Below the pieces are notes generated by a model. The model did no database searches. It was not told where the DNA came from and was given only the letters and a program-made list of their open reading frames with translations. The position numbers and the translations under genes were made by a program. Below are positions 8,906 through 18,479 of a stretch of DNA of 64,000 bases, in pieces; position 1 is the first letter of the stretch; each line of letters begins with the position of its first letter. The stretch comes from a bacterium (GTDB lineage Bacteria > Babelota > Babeliae > Babelales > UBA12409). The stretch spans positions 206,448 through 270,447 of the forward strand of contig JABJKG010000006.1 of NCBI GenBank assembly GCA_018660415.1. Reading direction: 5' to 3'.

Positions 8906-11900
8906 ATGCAGGCCCGTAGATTAGCGTCTTTTTTGTTCATATGTCAATTACTGGTTACTTCTGTATGCGCTAAAATGCCACCTCAAACAGGGTTTTTTGG
9001 CAGTAAATACGATAATTTGAAGATTCTGGAACAAATAGTTGAAAGTGATAAGCTACAGAATGTAAGAGTGCCGGCTACGCTCGGAGTTTCAAGCGAGCAG
9101 GTTGAAAGAGCTTTAGAGGATAAGGGAGTAGCTCTAGAAGAACTTTGGGCTCAGTTTAAATCCAATCCAACAGAGGCTACAGATCAGATTAATACTGGAA
9201 GTTGTCCCGCTTTAAAGGCTATTCAGGATGCTATTTATTTTGTTATATCTTCTGATTACAATTTACTAACTCAAGACCAGAAAGAATGGCTTGAAAAATT
9301 GGCAGACAGATTCTTAATGGTTCGGAGTACGGGAGCCGAAGACACCGCAGAGCTGGTTAATGCTGGTGGGAACGAAAGTGTTGCATATGTAGCACCGACG
9401 CAAAAAGATGTGATGGAGGCTATAGCCTTTGTGATAGTTTCATACTTTAGTGTTAAGTCCTTTGAGAATCGTATTAAGGCTGGCGATGATGTTTTTAAAG
9501 AGATGCCAGCGCTACCGGTTATTATCCAAGAATTAGTTGGAGAAGCGGTTGGTGGAGAGGGCAATATAATTCCACGAGCTGGTGTAATGTTTACCAATGA
9601 ACCAACGTTTACAGAAAAAGAGCCGTTTAATGTAACCAAGATAAGTGCCTCATTGGGCCACAACGAAGGCGTGGTGGCCAACCTAGTACCAACTGATACA
9701 TTCTACATGGAACGGTCGGATGATAAAGGTGCGCATTTACTATTCAGTTCGGTTATAAAAGATAAAGCGCATAGATTGGTGCCGGAGAAGAAGGGCGATA
9801 AATATGAGCTAGTGTCGAAAGACAACCCTCGTGATCTTGCTATGCAGCCAGCACTGAGTCAAGAGCAGTTAATAACACTGTTTAATACCGGTAGAGCAAT
9901 ACAGAGTTTTTATGAACAAGCAATGGATATAGAGTTTGTGTTTATGGGAGATACTCTGTATTTGGTGCAAGCGCGACCTGTTAAGCGGACACCTGCAAAT
10001 CCATCGTATATAGCGCCAGCGGCGTTTGTCGAGGATCCATCACCAATTGAGGAAACGTATAAATTTTCTTCTATTGTACCAGGATCAAGCTCGGTAATAC
10101 TCATAACAAACAAAGAACAGCTGCTCATCGACGGTACAATAGACAGTGCCGAACAAAAATATAAGAAAGATATTACCCAGTTTATCGTTGTAGAAACACC
10201 GGCATCGGCAAACTCGCATCCAGCGGTCAACTTGGCAAGTAATAATATGTCTTGTGTGTATATGGCCCCAGCAGAAGCACAAAAATTAAGATCGGCATTG
10301 GACAATGTTTCAGACATGCAACCATTAGTTATAGATACACAACGGGAGGCGATTTACCGGTGGAACTCTGAACAGATACTACCAGAGATCAAAGCAGGAT
10401 GGTACTCTCATCCAATTTCCTTACGCTTATCACTTTCGTTGAAAAATCCAGAGAAATATGCTCAACCAGCTACTGTGAAAAAACTAGAGCCAGAGGTACA
10501 AGCGCTTTTGGATAAAATTAAGTTTGCGGATAAAAAAGAGGCTGATTCGTCTCTCGATATTTTAAAAAAGATGTTTATGGGAAGTACTAATGCTGTTAAA
10601 GCAAAACTATTACGCTTTGTGTTAAAGGGCCAAGTGCATAACGCACCATACTTTGCAAGTATAATAGCGCAAATGCAAAAATATTTTAAATTGCTTGAGC
10701 CAAACTTGCAGGTTGCGATTACAAAGCCTTCCGGATCTCTCGAGCGGCTTTATCCAATAAAACTGTTTGAAGCGCTTATCAATCAGATACCGCTTGAAGA
10801 TGAAAACATCTTGGGCGCATATTCATTGCGATTTTTTGGGTATGCATTGGTTTCTTCTCTGCCTGGTCATTCTTATCAAACCAAGTTGAATAAATTAGAA
10901 ATCACCGATCCTCAATTTGCATCATATGCCCAGTTAGCAGATTTTGGAGCCACAACCGCGACAGAGAAAGAGTGGATTAAGTTTCTATTAGGCCTAGAGG
11001 GCGCGTATAAAAAGAAAAAAATCAGCAGTGAGCAAGTAGCGGAGTTTAAGCATATGTTGGATACGCTGAAAAAGTTTGATGTTCTGACAGTGTGGCTCGA
11101 AACGAGTTTTCAACAAAGGTTGACAACCGGTACTTGGCTAATGAATTCCCTTATTGCAGAATTTAAAAGCGCTGAAAAATCTATTCAAGAGTTGTCTTTG
11201 AGGCGCAAAGAATTACAGCGTCTTAAAGACAATTTAAGTCTGTTTGCAGAGCCCAAATCATTTGATTCTGTGTTTAGGCAACTAAAAGAGCAGGAGGCTT
11301 ACTTTACTGGGTCACTTATAGATGAATATAAGCAAAGTTCCCAATTGGGCCGGTTAATAGCTCTGCAAACAATGATCTATTTTGCTGATGGAGTTTATGA
11401 TAAGGCAATTAAAGTAATGTTGGCATCCAGCGAGTTTGATGATGAAGCAAAAGCAGAAAAGCTGCATGAAATGATAAAGCCACTATTTAAAGTCTTTGAA
11501 GCGTGGGCAACCAAATTAATACCTGAACATGCCATTAACTATTATAAGTGGAATCAAAGTTGGTTTATAAAAGATAGTTTGCGCTTAAAGGATTATTTAG
11601 AGAGGGTTGAAATACTTGTAATAAATAGACCTGGTAGAGAAAAAGAAGGTAGGTATAGGGCTTCCGAGTTATCATTGGATAGCTTTGATGTACGAGGGGC
11701 TATGTTGGGTGCTGCCACTGATTTTTATAGACATGCACCACGTACATTAGCCCAGGTATTTACCTTATTACATCAAAATCTATTGAATGTTTTATCAGTA
11801 TTGTCATCTCAAACCAATCTATCTAATCTTAAACTTTCCAAGAAAGACAGAGAGCTGGTTAATTCTTTATCGGGAATGAGACTGGGAAGGCCTGATGGCG

Positions 11901-13072
11901 TCAGTTTAAAAAGTTCACGCGTCGGGATAGAAGTAGGCCGTGAAAATGTTAAATTTTTATTTAATGTTCCTTTGCGCCAGCATGGTATGACTTATCAACT
12001 CATATTGACAAAAAATAAGCCAGTAAGGTTGGCAGTTCAATTATTGGGGCACAATGAACTTGGTAGGTGGGATATGATAAAAAGCTTTATCACTGTTGTA
12101 TCTCCACTTCTTGGCCTGAAGCTAACAAACTTATATATTCCTTATAGGAAAATGACTAGAGACGAGGCGGGCGAGATATCTTTTGAGTTGGAGTTACCTG
12201 AGCATCTTTCAATAGATGAAACAACAGAAATGTTGGAAGCCGTGTTAAAATTTTCGGTTCTTATTTCTTTTGATACAGTAAATTGGGAATCAGTATTGCG
12301 TGCGGCATTAGAAGAGCTTTTTCCTTTTCAAGATATTGTTGAAATTGAAAAGGCCGTTTTGATAGAAGCGATGAAGGGCAAGTATCCAGCTGAGATAGCT
12401 ATAAAAATATTGGAGGCATTGCATCATAAAAAGCAATATGAGCTTCCGAAACAAGTGTTTTCAGCATTAGGAAAAAATTTTCATCCTTACGATGGGATTT
12501 ATTACGGGGGGTGGTTGTTGAATAAAGGGTATGGATATGAAACAGCTGAGCAGGCTGCAAAGGAGGCGATGAAGAGTTCGTCGGAAAATATGCAAGAGGG
12601 AGGATTGGGGCTATTAAGCCTGCTGGTATCAAAAGGGCATGCATATGAAACAGCTGAGCAGGCTGCAAAGGAGGCGATGAAGAGTTCGTCGAGAAATATG
12701 CAAGAGAGAAGGTTGAGGCTATTAAGCCTGCTGGTATCAAAAGGGCATGCATATGAAACAGCTGAGCAGGCTGCAAAGGAGGCGATGAAGAGTTCGAGAT
12801 GGGGTATGCCAGAAAAAGGGTTAGAGCTCTTAAAAGAGTTGATATCAAAAGGGTATGCATATGAAACAGCTGAGCAAGTAGCACGAAAGATGATGACAAG
12901 TTCTGAGGAAAGAACTGAGAAAAAAGGTTTACAGTTATTGATAGATTTGATAGCAAAAGGTCATCGTATTCAAACACAGATGATTAAATCACCTTATTCA
13001 GATAATATGGGCATGCAACATTCATTAGAAAAAAGAGTCGGTGGTGTGATAATGCAACAAGGGGTGGCATAA
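8906..13072 (+). CDS. Secreted PEP-synthase/PPDK-like (ATP-grasp) protein with large unassigned C-terminal region and tandem repeats
   Basis: Signal peptide MQARRLASFLFICQLLVTSVCA; MVRSTGAEDTAELVNAGGNESVAYV; PRAGVMFTNEP...ISASLGHNEGVVANLVPTDTFYMER; MDIEFVFMGDTLYLVQARPV typical of PPDK_N/PEP-binding; four 36-aa repeats near the C-terminus. Confidence 0.8.
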   Translation: MQARRLASFLFICQLLVTSVCAKMPPQTGFFGSKYDNLKILEQIVESDKLQNVRVPATLGVSSEQVERALEDKGVALEELWAQFKSNPTEATDQINTGSCPALKAIQDAIYFVISSDYNLLTQDQKEWLEKLADRFLMVRSTGAEDTAELVNAGGNESVAYVAPTQKDVMEAIAFVIVSYFSVKSFENRIKAGDDVFKEMPALPVIIQELVGEAVGGEGNIIPRAGVMFTNEPTFTEKEPFNVTKISASLGHNEGVVANLVPTDTFYMERSDDKGAHLLFSSVIKDKAHRLVPEKKGDKYELVSKDNPRDLAMQPALSQEQLITLFNTGRAIQSFYEQAMDIEFVFMGDTLYLVQARPVKRTPANPSYIAPAAFVEDPSPIEETYKFSSIVPGSSSVILITNKEQLLIDGTIDSAEQKYKKDITQFIVVETPASANSHPAVNLASNNMSCVYMAPAEAQKLRSALDNVSDMQPLVIDTQREAIYRWNSEQILPEIKAGWYSHPISLRLSLSLKNPEKYAQPATVKKLEPEVQALLDKIKFADKKEADSSLDILKKMFMGSTNAVKAKLLRFVLKGQVHNAPYFASIIAQMQKYFKLLEPNLQVAITKPSGSLERLYPIKLFEALINQIPLEDENILGAYSLRFFGYALVSSLPGHSYQTKLNKLEITDPQFASYAQLADFGATTATEKEWIKFLLGLEGAYKKKKISSEQVAEFKHMLDTLKKFDVLTVWLETSFQQRLTTGTWLMNSLIAEFKSAEKSIQELSLRRKELQRLKDNLSLFAEPKSFDSVFRQLKEQEAYFTGSLIDEYKQSSQLGRLIALQTMIYFADGVYDKAIKVMLASSEFDDEAKAEKLHEMIKPLFKVFEAWATKLIPEHAINYYKWNQSWFIKDSLRLKDYLERVEILVINRPGREKEGRYRASELSLDSFDVRGAMLGAATDFYRHAPRTLAQVFTLLHQNLLNVLSVLSSQTNLSNLKLSKKDRELVNSLSGMRLGRPDGVSLKSSRVGIEVGRENVKFLFNVPLRQHGMTYQLILTKNKPVRLAVQLLGHNELGRWDMIKSFITVVSPLLGLKLTNLYIPYRKMTRDEAGEISFELELPEHLSIDETTEMLEAVLKFSVLISFDTVNWESVLRAALEELFPFQDIVEIEKAVLIEAMKGKYPAEIAIKILEALHHKKQYELPKQVFSALGKNFHPYDGIYYGGWLLNKGYGYETAEQAAKEAMKSSSENMQEGGLGLLSLLVSKGHAYETAEQAAKEAMKSSSRNMQERRLRLLSLLVSKGHAYETAEQAAKEAMKSSRWGMPEKGLELLKELISKGYAYETAEQVARKMMTSSEERTEKKGLQLLIDLIAKGHRIQTQMIKSPYSDNMGMQHSLEKRVGGVIMQQGVA
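12527..12958 (+). repeat. Four in-frame 108-bp tandem repeats (36 aa, G[HY]AYETAEQAAKEAMKSS...LLSLLVSK)
   Basis: Units start at 12527, 12635, 12743 and 12851, exactly 108 bp apart; first three nearly identical over the first half. Confidence 0.95.
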
Positions 13073-13138
13073 GTTTTTATGACTAAAAACTATCTTTAAG
13101 CTTATAATTTTGTAACAATCAGATGGGGCTGGTCCTGC

Positions 13139-14782
13139 TTACATGGACTCCGGGGTGCCAATTTCCAATAATTTCGATACCAGTTCAAATGTTTTTTGAA
13201 GCTGCTGTAGGAGTAAGATTCTAGCGCGACTCAGTGGAATATTATCCATGTCGATAACCCGATTTTTGTTGTAGTAGCTGTGAAAGAGTTGGGCAAGCTC
13301 TACAAGATAGTAGGTTAATAGATGGGTTTGGAAGTTCTGTCCAATGTTTTTCAAGAGTTCTTTGAGGATCATGATCTTCTTGAGGAGTAATTGCTCAGCT
13401 TGTCCAAGACCTGCAGCATCTTTTATCGATATATCTCGTAATTCCTTTTCCAAAGCTGCTTTTGTCAAGATGCTTTTAATGCGAACGTACGCATATTGTA
13501 TGTAAAATACTGGATTTTCATCAGTTTTTTTCAATGCGAGGTCGATATCAAAATCAAGATGGGTGTCTGCTTTACGGTTGAGATAGAAAAATCGAGCTAC
13601 ATCAGGACCGACTAGGTCGATAATTTCGCGCAAAGAGACAATGTTTCCAGCACGCTTGGACATTTTCAAGCTTTGCCCCGATTCTTTGAGAGCGACGAGC
13701 TGGTAGAGAATGACATCCAATGGTTTATCGCCAAACCCGGTTGCTTGTAAGATTCCTTGTAGCCTATTTACATAGCTGTGATGATCTTGGCCTAAAATAA
13801 ATATAAGATGATCGGCGCCACGTTTGAATTTGTCTTCCATATAGGCGACATCAGCGGCGATATAGGTAACTTCACCATTGGCACGGCGTAATACGCGATC
13901 TTTATCATCACCAAACTCGGTTGATTTAAACCAGGTGGCACCATCTTTTTCATAGGTAAATCCATCCTTAGCGAGTTTTTTCAATTCGGCATCAACAGAT
14001 CCACTTTGGTGTAGGTCCTTTTCAGAAAACCATACATCATACTCGATTCCATAATCAGATAAGGTTTTTTTGATCATGTCGAGCATCTGCTTTTTAGCAT
14101 AATCTTTGAAAAATTCATCAGGTTTTTCTAAGATGCTGTCTCCGTATTTGCTTATACATTCTTGGGCTAGGTCCTTGAGATAGTCCCCTTGATAGCTATT
14201 TTCAGGGAGTCCAATATCTTGACCCATAGCTTGTTGACAGCGAATTTTTAGGCTTATTCCAAGCTTGTCCATTTGGTTGCCAGCATCATTGATGTAAAAC
14301 TCTTTAGTTACATCATGGCCAATAAACTTGAGAACGTTACCTAGGACGTCACCAATAATACCACCACGGCCGTGACCAAGATGGAGTGGCCCCGTAGGGT
14401 TCGCGCTGACAAACTCTATTGAATAGTGGGTTTTTTTCTCTGGTTTATCAACAAAAAAATGCTGTTGTTCTGTAGTGAGTTGTTCTAGGAGGGTCGGATA
14501 AATGTCTGGTTTGAGAAAAAAGTTCAAAAATCCGGGCCCGGCAATCTTAATTTCTTGGACATAAGGATCGTTGAATGTTTCAACGATTTGTTGTGCAATA
14601 TCCCGTGGTGATCGGCTTAGTTTCTTGCTTAATACCATTGCAGCATTGGTAGCGATGTCTCCAAAATCTTGTTTTTTATCATCTGTATTAAGAGTAAAAG
14701 TAATATTGTGGGTTTCAATATCGGAAAACAAGCTATTTAAATGCTTGAAAAAACTTTGTTTAATGAGCTCAATGGCGTTCAC
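13139..14782 (-). CDS. argS: Arginyl-tRNA synthetase
   Basis: SANPTGPLHLGHGRGGIIGDVLGN (HIGH), LKMSKRAGNIVSLREII, C-terminal DALR-like domain. Confidence 0.96.
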   Translation of the reverse strand: MNAIELIKQSFFKHLNSLFSDIETHNITFTLNTDDKKQDFGDIATNAAMVLSKKLSRSPRDIAQQIVETFNDPYVQEIKIAGPGFLNFFLKPDIYPTLLEQLTTEQQHFFVDKPEKKTHYSIEFVSANPTGPLHLGHGRGGIIGDVLGNVLKFIGHDVTKEFYINDAGNQMDKLGISLKIRCQQAMGQDIGLPENSYQGDYLKDLAQECISKYGDSILEKPDEFFKDYAKKQMLDMIKKTLSDYGIEYDVWFSEKDLHQSGSVDAELKKLAKDGFTYEKDGATWFKSTEFGDDKDRVLRRANGEVTYIAADVAYMEDKFKRGADHLIFILGQDHHSYVNRLQGILQATGFGDKPLDVILYQLVALKESGQSLKMSKRAGNIVSLREIIDLVGPDVARFFYLNRKADTHLDFDIDLALKKTDENPVFYIQYAYVRIKSILTKAALEKELRDISIKDAAGLGQAEQLLLKKIMILKELLKNIGQNFQTHLLTYYLVELAQLFHSYYNKNRVIDMDNIPLSRARILLLQQLQKTFELVSKLLEIGTPESM

Positions 14783-14914
14783 GGGCGGCCTTTATTATAG
14801 ATTTATTGGGATTTTATTATAGATTAGCTTATTTAATAAAAATTGTCTTTATCTAGATTATAAGAGGTGGATGAATTCTCATTGAATCGAATTTGATTAT
14901 GGTGTTGCCAATAT

Positions 14915-15280
14915 CTATGGATGGTTGGGTAGGTAATCAGGAGGAAGGTATTTACCAAGGCTGCATTGAGGGATGCGAACCGAGAGGTTGGGTCCAAACT
15001 CGATTTTGCAGCAGATAAATGGTCTTTCTGGTGAGGTTGTATTTGCAAAACGACCTGTGCTTATAACTTTACCAACGACCCAAGCATTTTTATTTTCTGA
15101 ACTTTCCAACAGAGCTCTATCTCCATTTTTCCACTCACTTACATCAAATAAAACGCAGTGATTTCGCTTTAGAACCAATGCTCCAAGAGCTAACGATTCA
15201 AGGTTTAAAGCTTGAAAAAAAGCTGGTAGTCCGAAAGTCAAAATCAGTATGTATAAATTTTTGGCAATTGCTTTGTTCAT
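14915..15280 (-). CDS. Small secreted/membrane protein, paralog of 15333-15698
   Basis: Signal-like N-terminus; W(K/N)NGDR(A/V)L...VVG(K/R)I...S(L/I)GKY(L/I)PP shared with neighbour. Confidence 0.65.
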   Translation of the reverse strand: MNKAIAKNLYILILTFGLPAFFQALNLESLALGALVLKRNHCVLFDVSEWKNGDRALLESSENKNAWVVGKVISTGRFANTTSPERPFICCKIEFGPNLSVRIPQCSLGKYLPPDYLPNHP

Positions 15281-15332
15281 AGAGCTTAGTGTACCAGGAG
15301 TGCGGGATAAAGTAAGTTAGAACGTATATTCT

Positions 15333-15698
15333 CTATGCGGTAGGAGGAATGTATTTACCAATAGATTCGGGGGGAAGGTTGGTTGCTACAGGCCCTTTCT
15401 TATTTTTACCGTATGTGACATTGTAATGGGATCTTCTCTCACCTTTGGTTCCATAGGGAACCCATGTTGTATGGTTAATTCTACCGACGACAAATATTTT
15501 GTCTGTTGTAGCTGTAGGAGAGTGTATTAAAACGCGATCACCATTATTCCAGGTAGTCTCGCCCCATTTCACATTTAGATCGGTTCCTTTAATCAAAGTG
15601 CCAATCAATAATAATTCCAGAGTAATCCCGGCAGCATTAGCTTGTGAGATGCTTATTACACTCACGATCAATAAAATTTTTTGTATTGTTTTATTCAT
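15333..15698 (-). CDS. Small secreted protein, paralog of 14915-15280
   Basis: MNKTIQKILLIVSVISISQANAAGIT signal peptide; shared WNNGDRVL / VVGRI / SIGKYIPP motifs. Confidence 0.68.
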   Translation of the reverse strand: MNKTIQKILLIVSVISISQANAAGITLELLLIGTLIKGTDLNVKWGETTWNNGDRVLIHSPTATTDKIFVVGRINHTTWVPYGTKGERRSHYNVTYGKNKKGPVATNLPPESIGKYIPPTA

Positions 15699-16021
15699 AC
15701 CGATGAGTTTAGCAGAATTGTTGGATAAAGAAAATAAGCGAGCCTGGTAGCTCTTTTTAATCTTTTGAACGGAGTAACATATGAATAAAACAACGCTCAT
15801 TTGAATAGGGCAATACCAGGCTCTATCGGTGTCTTTTTGATAATTTCAATTATGATTATATCAACCATTAAAGCGACAAGTCAAGTTAGTTTTTTAGATA
15901 CAAGCATTATTGGAGTCTTTCAGGGGATAGTTGTATGACAATGTGATACTAAAACCCTTGAGTTTTTTGCATAAATTATATTACTATTATAAAAGAAGAA
16001 ACTTAAGGTAAAAGGTGAGCA

Positions 16022-16633
16022 ATGAAGAAGGTGTTTATCCTGGCGGCATTCAGCATTTCACTTGTAGGAAGCGTTATTGGAATGGTTGGCGATGATCAAG
16101 TCAAAGAAGGACGGAGAGTAACCTTTGCTGACGACATTGAAGAGGTTCAGCTTATTGATCGAATAAACTACGGGGAAGATTTCTTTTTTGAGGCTGATTT
16201 TAAGATTGTATTGAGACAGCTAGAGGATATAATCGCTATATGGGCGGATCAGCTAGAGAATCGTGAGCCGATCGAAGATGAAAGTACTAAGGCTGCAAAC
16301 AAGCTTTTGAATAAGCTTAGCAATCTTTTTTTGGAGCCACCACTCAGTACAGTTTCACGTAATACAGTGAACTTATTTTATAGCTATGTATCAGCATTCC
16401 GCGATGCTATTCTTTCTTTTGTAAGCTTTGTAGATATATATAACCAAAGGTTAAAGATAGATCCATTTCTTTTGAGAGCTTTTAGGTCGGTGGTAGCTAA
16501 TGAAAAGAGGGTAAGAAGAAATTGGAAGTTGATTTCAAGGAGGCAAGTTGTTAACCCATTTGCAAAAAGATGGGCTTTCAGCGCATCTTTACAAAAATCC
16601 TGGTCTAAAGGCTGTATTGAGCGATATTCCTGA
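16022..16633 (+). CDS. Secreted hypothetical protein (paralog of the next gene)
   Basis: MKKVFILAAFSISLVGSVIGM signal peptide; RVTFADD..VQL...FFEADF...LRQLEDIIAIW. Confidence 0.7.
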   Translation: MKKVFILAAFSISLVGSVIGMVGDDQVKEGRRVTFADDIEEVQLIDRINYGEDFFFEADFKIVLRQLEDIIAIWADQLENREPIEDESTKAANKLLNKLSNLFLEPPLSTVSRNTVNLFYSYVSAFRDAILSFVSFVDIYNQRLKIDPFLLRAFRSVVANEKRVRRNWKLISRRQVVNPFAKRWAFSASLQKSWSKGCIERYS

Positions 16634-16704
16634 AGGGGTTGTATTGAGTGCTACACCAAGAGATCAGCAATGATAGTGCAAAAATTAAAAATAAAAGGAG
16701 CGTT

Positions 16705-17286
16705 GTGAAGAAAATTATCATCTTGATGATAGGGATAGGGAGTATTGGACAGCAATTTGCGGGGAATGAATTACCTCTTTCTCCTTCCAAAAGAAAAAGA
16801 GCATTTTATGCGGAAGAAAAAGACAGGGGTGTCCGTTCTAAAACAACTAAGCGGGTTTCTTTTGCTCCAGCAACAACAACTGAAGTGGTTCCTTTATATC
16901 GAGAAAGGAAGGACTTATTTTTTAAAGCCAGTATTGGCAGCTTGTTGGGGCAGCTGGAGGATATTATGGCCAGATGGATAAACACTGTGGATAAAAAGAT
17001 GGCTATAGAAAGTATAGATGGTCAGCCCCAAGGGCGTATTATAGAATATTTTTTTGCTTCGCTTAATAAGGAAGTTGCAAAATTAACTGATATTAACTCC
17101 ATCGCGAAAGAGCAACTTGAAGCCGAGTTGAAAGCGTTAGCTAAGGCAATGTGGCGAGTAGAGGGTTATATTAGTATCTATAATCAGAATGACAGAGCTC
17201 AAAGGCCTATGGAAAAACTAATAATTGATCTTGAAGATACCTTAGAGGTAGTGCAAGAGACTATGGATAATCTTGGCTTGCGTTAG
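16705..17286 (+). CDS. Secreted hypothetical protein (paralog of the previous gene)
   Basis: RBS AGGAG then GTG start VKKIIILMIGIGSIGQQFAG; RVSFAPATTTEVVPLY...FFKASIGSLLGQLEDIMARW. Confidence 0.68.
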   Translation: MKKIIILMIGIGSIGQQFAGNELPLSPSKRKRAFYAEEKDRGVRSKTTKRVSFAPATTTEVVPLYRERKDLFFKASIGSLLGQLEDIMARWINTVDKKMAIESIDGQPQGRIIEYFFASLNKEVAKLTDINSIAKEQLEAELKALAKAMWRVEGYISIYNQNDRAQRPMEKLIIDLEDTLEVVQETMDNLGLR

Positions 17287-17332
17287 GCCTCTATGTATAC
17301 CTTTTTACCTATATTTATGCTAAAATATATAC

Positions 17333-18397
17333 ATGAAGATAGCAGTATTAGTTTCTGGGGGTGTTGATAGTTCCGTTGCCCTGAAGCTACTCAAAGATCA
17401 GGGACATGACGTTACAGCTTTTTATTTAAAGATATGGCTGCAAGATGAATTATCATTTCTTGGTGATTGTCCTTGGCAAGAAGATTTAGAATTTGTTCAG
17501 AAGGTGTGTGATCAGCTTGATGTGCCATTGGAAGTAATTCCATTGCAAAAAGAGTACTGGGATCGCATTGTCAATCATACCATAGCGCAGGTTAAAGCTG
17601 GTTTTACCCCTAATCCGGATGTTTTATGTAATCGCCATATCAAGTTTGGTGCATTCTTTGATAAAATTGACGATTCATTTGAAAAAGTAGCAACTGGGCA
17701 CTATGCACAGGTGGGAACCGTTGATGGTCAAGCTGTGTTATGTATGGCTCCTGATCCGATTAAAGATCAAACATACTTTTTATCACAAATGACTCAAGAT
17801 CAGCTTAAGCGTGTTTTATTTCCTCTTGGTGACCTTGATAAGGCACAAGTCCGCGAATTGGCTCAAGAGTTTGATCTGCCTAACAAGCTCAGAAAAGACA
17901 GCCAAGGGATCTGCTTTTTAGGGAAGTTTAAGTTTGCTGATTTTATTAAGCACCATATTGGAGAGCAAGAGGGCGATCTTATTGAGGTTGAAAGCGGTGA
18001 AAAATGGGGCATTCATAAAGGATTTTGGTTTTATACTATTGGACAACGCCAAGGCTTAGGTCTTGCCGGTGGACCGTGGTATGTGGTCAATAAGGATGCT
18101 CAAAAGAATATTGTTTACATATCCCGTAACTATTACTCCTCGGATAAAAAGAGAAATCAATTTATTATTCATTCTTGTAACTGGATCAATGGTGAGCGGC
18201 CTGAAGGTGCTGGGTTGCGTGTGAAATTACGCCATGGACCTCTATCTATGCCATGTGCAATTGATTGGTTGTCTGAAGACAAAGCTCGCGTTACACTGGA
18301 ACAGGATGATCAAGGTATTGCTTCAGGGCAATATGCCGCACTTTATCGTGATGATCTTTGTCTTGGGTCTGGTGTTATGGAACGAGAGTCAGAATAA
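17333..18397 (+). CDS. mnmA: tRNA-specific 2-thiouridylase MnmA
   Basis: MKIAVLVSGGVDSSVALKLL, TPNPDVLCNRHIKFG, ATGHYAQ, DQTYFLSQM, KDSQGICFLG, FYTIGQRQGLGLAGGPWYV. Confidence 0.96.
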   Translation: MKIAVLVSGGVDSSVALKLLKDQGHDVTAFYLKIWLQDELSFLGDCPWQEDLEFVQKVCDQLDVPLEVIPLQKEYWDRIVNHTIAQVKAGFTPNPDVLCNRHIKFGAFFDKIDDSFEKVATGHYAQVGTVDGQAVLCMAPDPIKDQTYFLSQMTQDQLKRVLFPLGDLDKAQVRELAQEFDLPNKLRKDSQGICFLGKFKFADFIKHHIGEQEGDLIEVESGEKWGIHKGFWFYTIGQRQGLGLAGGPWYVVNKDAQKNIVYISRNYYSSDKKRNQFIIHSCNWINGERPEGAGLRVKLRHGPLSMPCAIDWLSEDKARVTLEQDDQGIASGQYAALYRDDLCLGSGVMERESE

Positions 18398-18479
18398 TTT
18401 TCTCGATGCATTGAAAAAAACGTGGCAGGATGATATAAAATAACCAAATTAGTGTTTGAGTTAAAAATAAGAATAGATC

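Noticed and set aside
12399-12977. 192-aa minus-strand ORF with repeats (AQLFHMHALLIPAGLIA)
   Set aside because: Antisense shadow of the 108-bp tandem repeats inside the PPDK-like gene.
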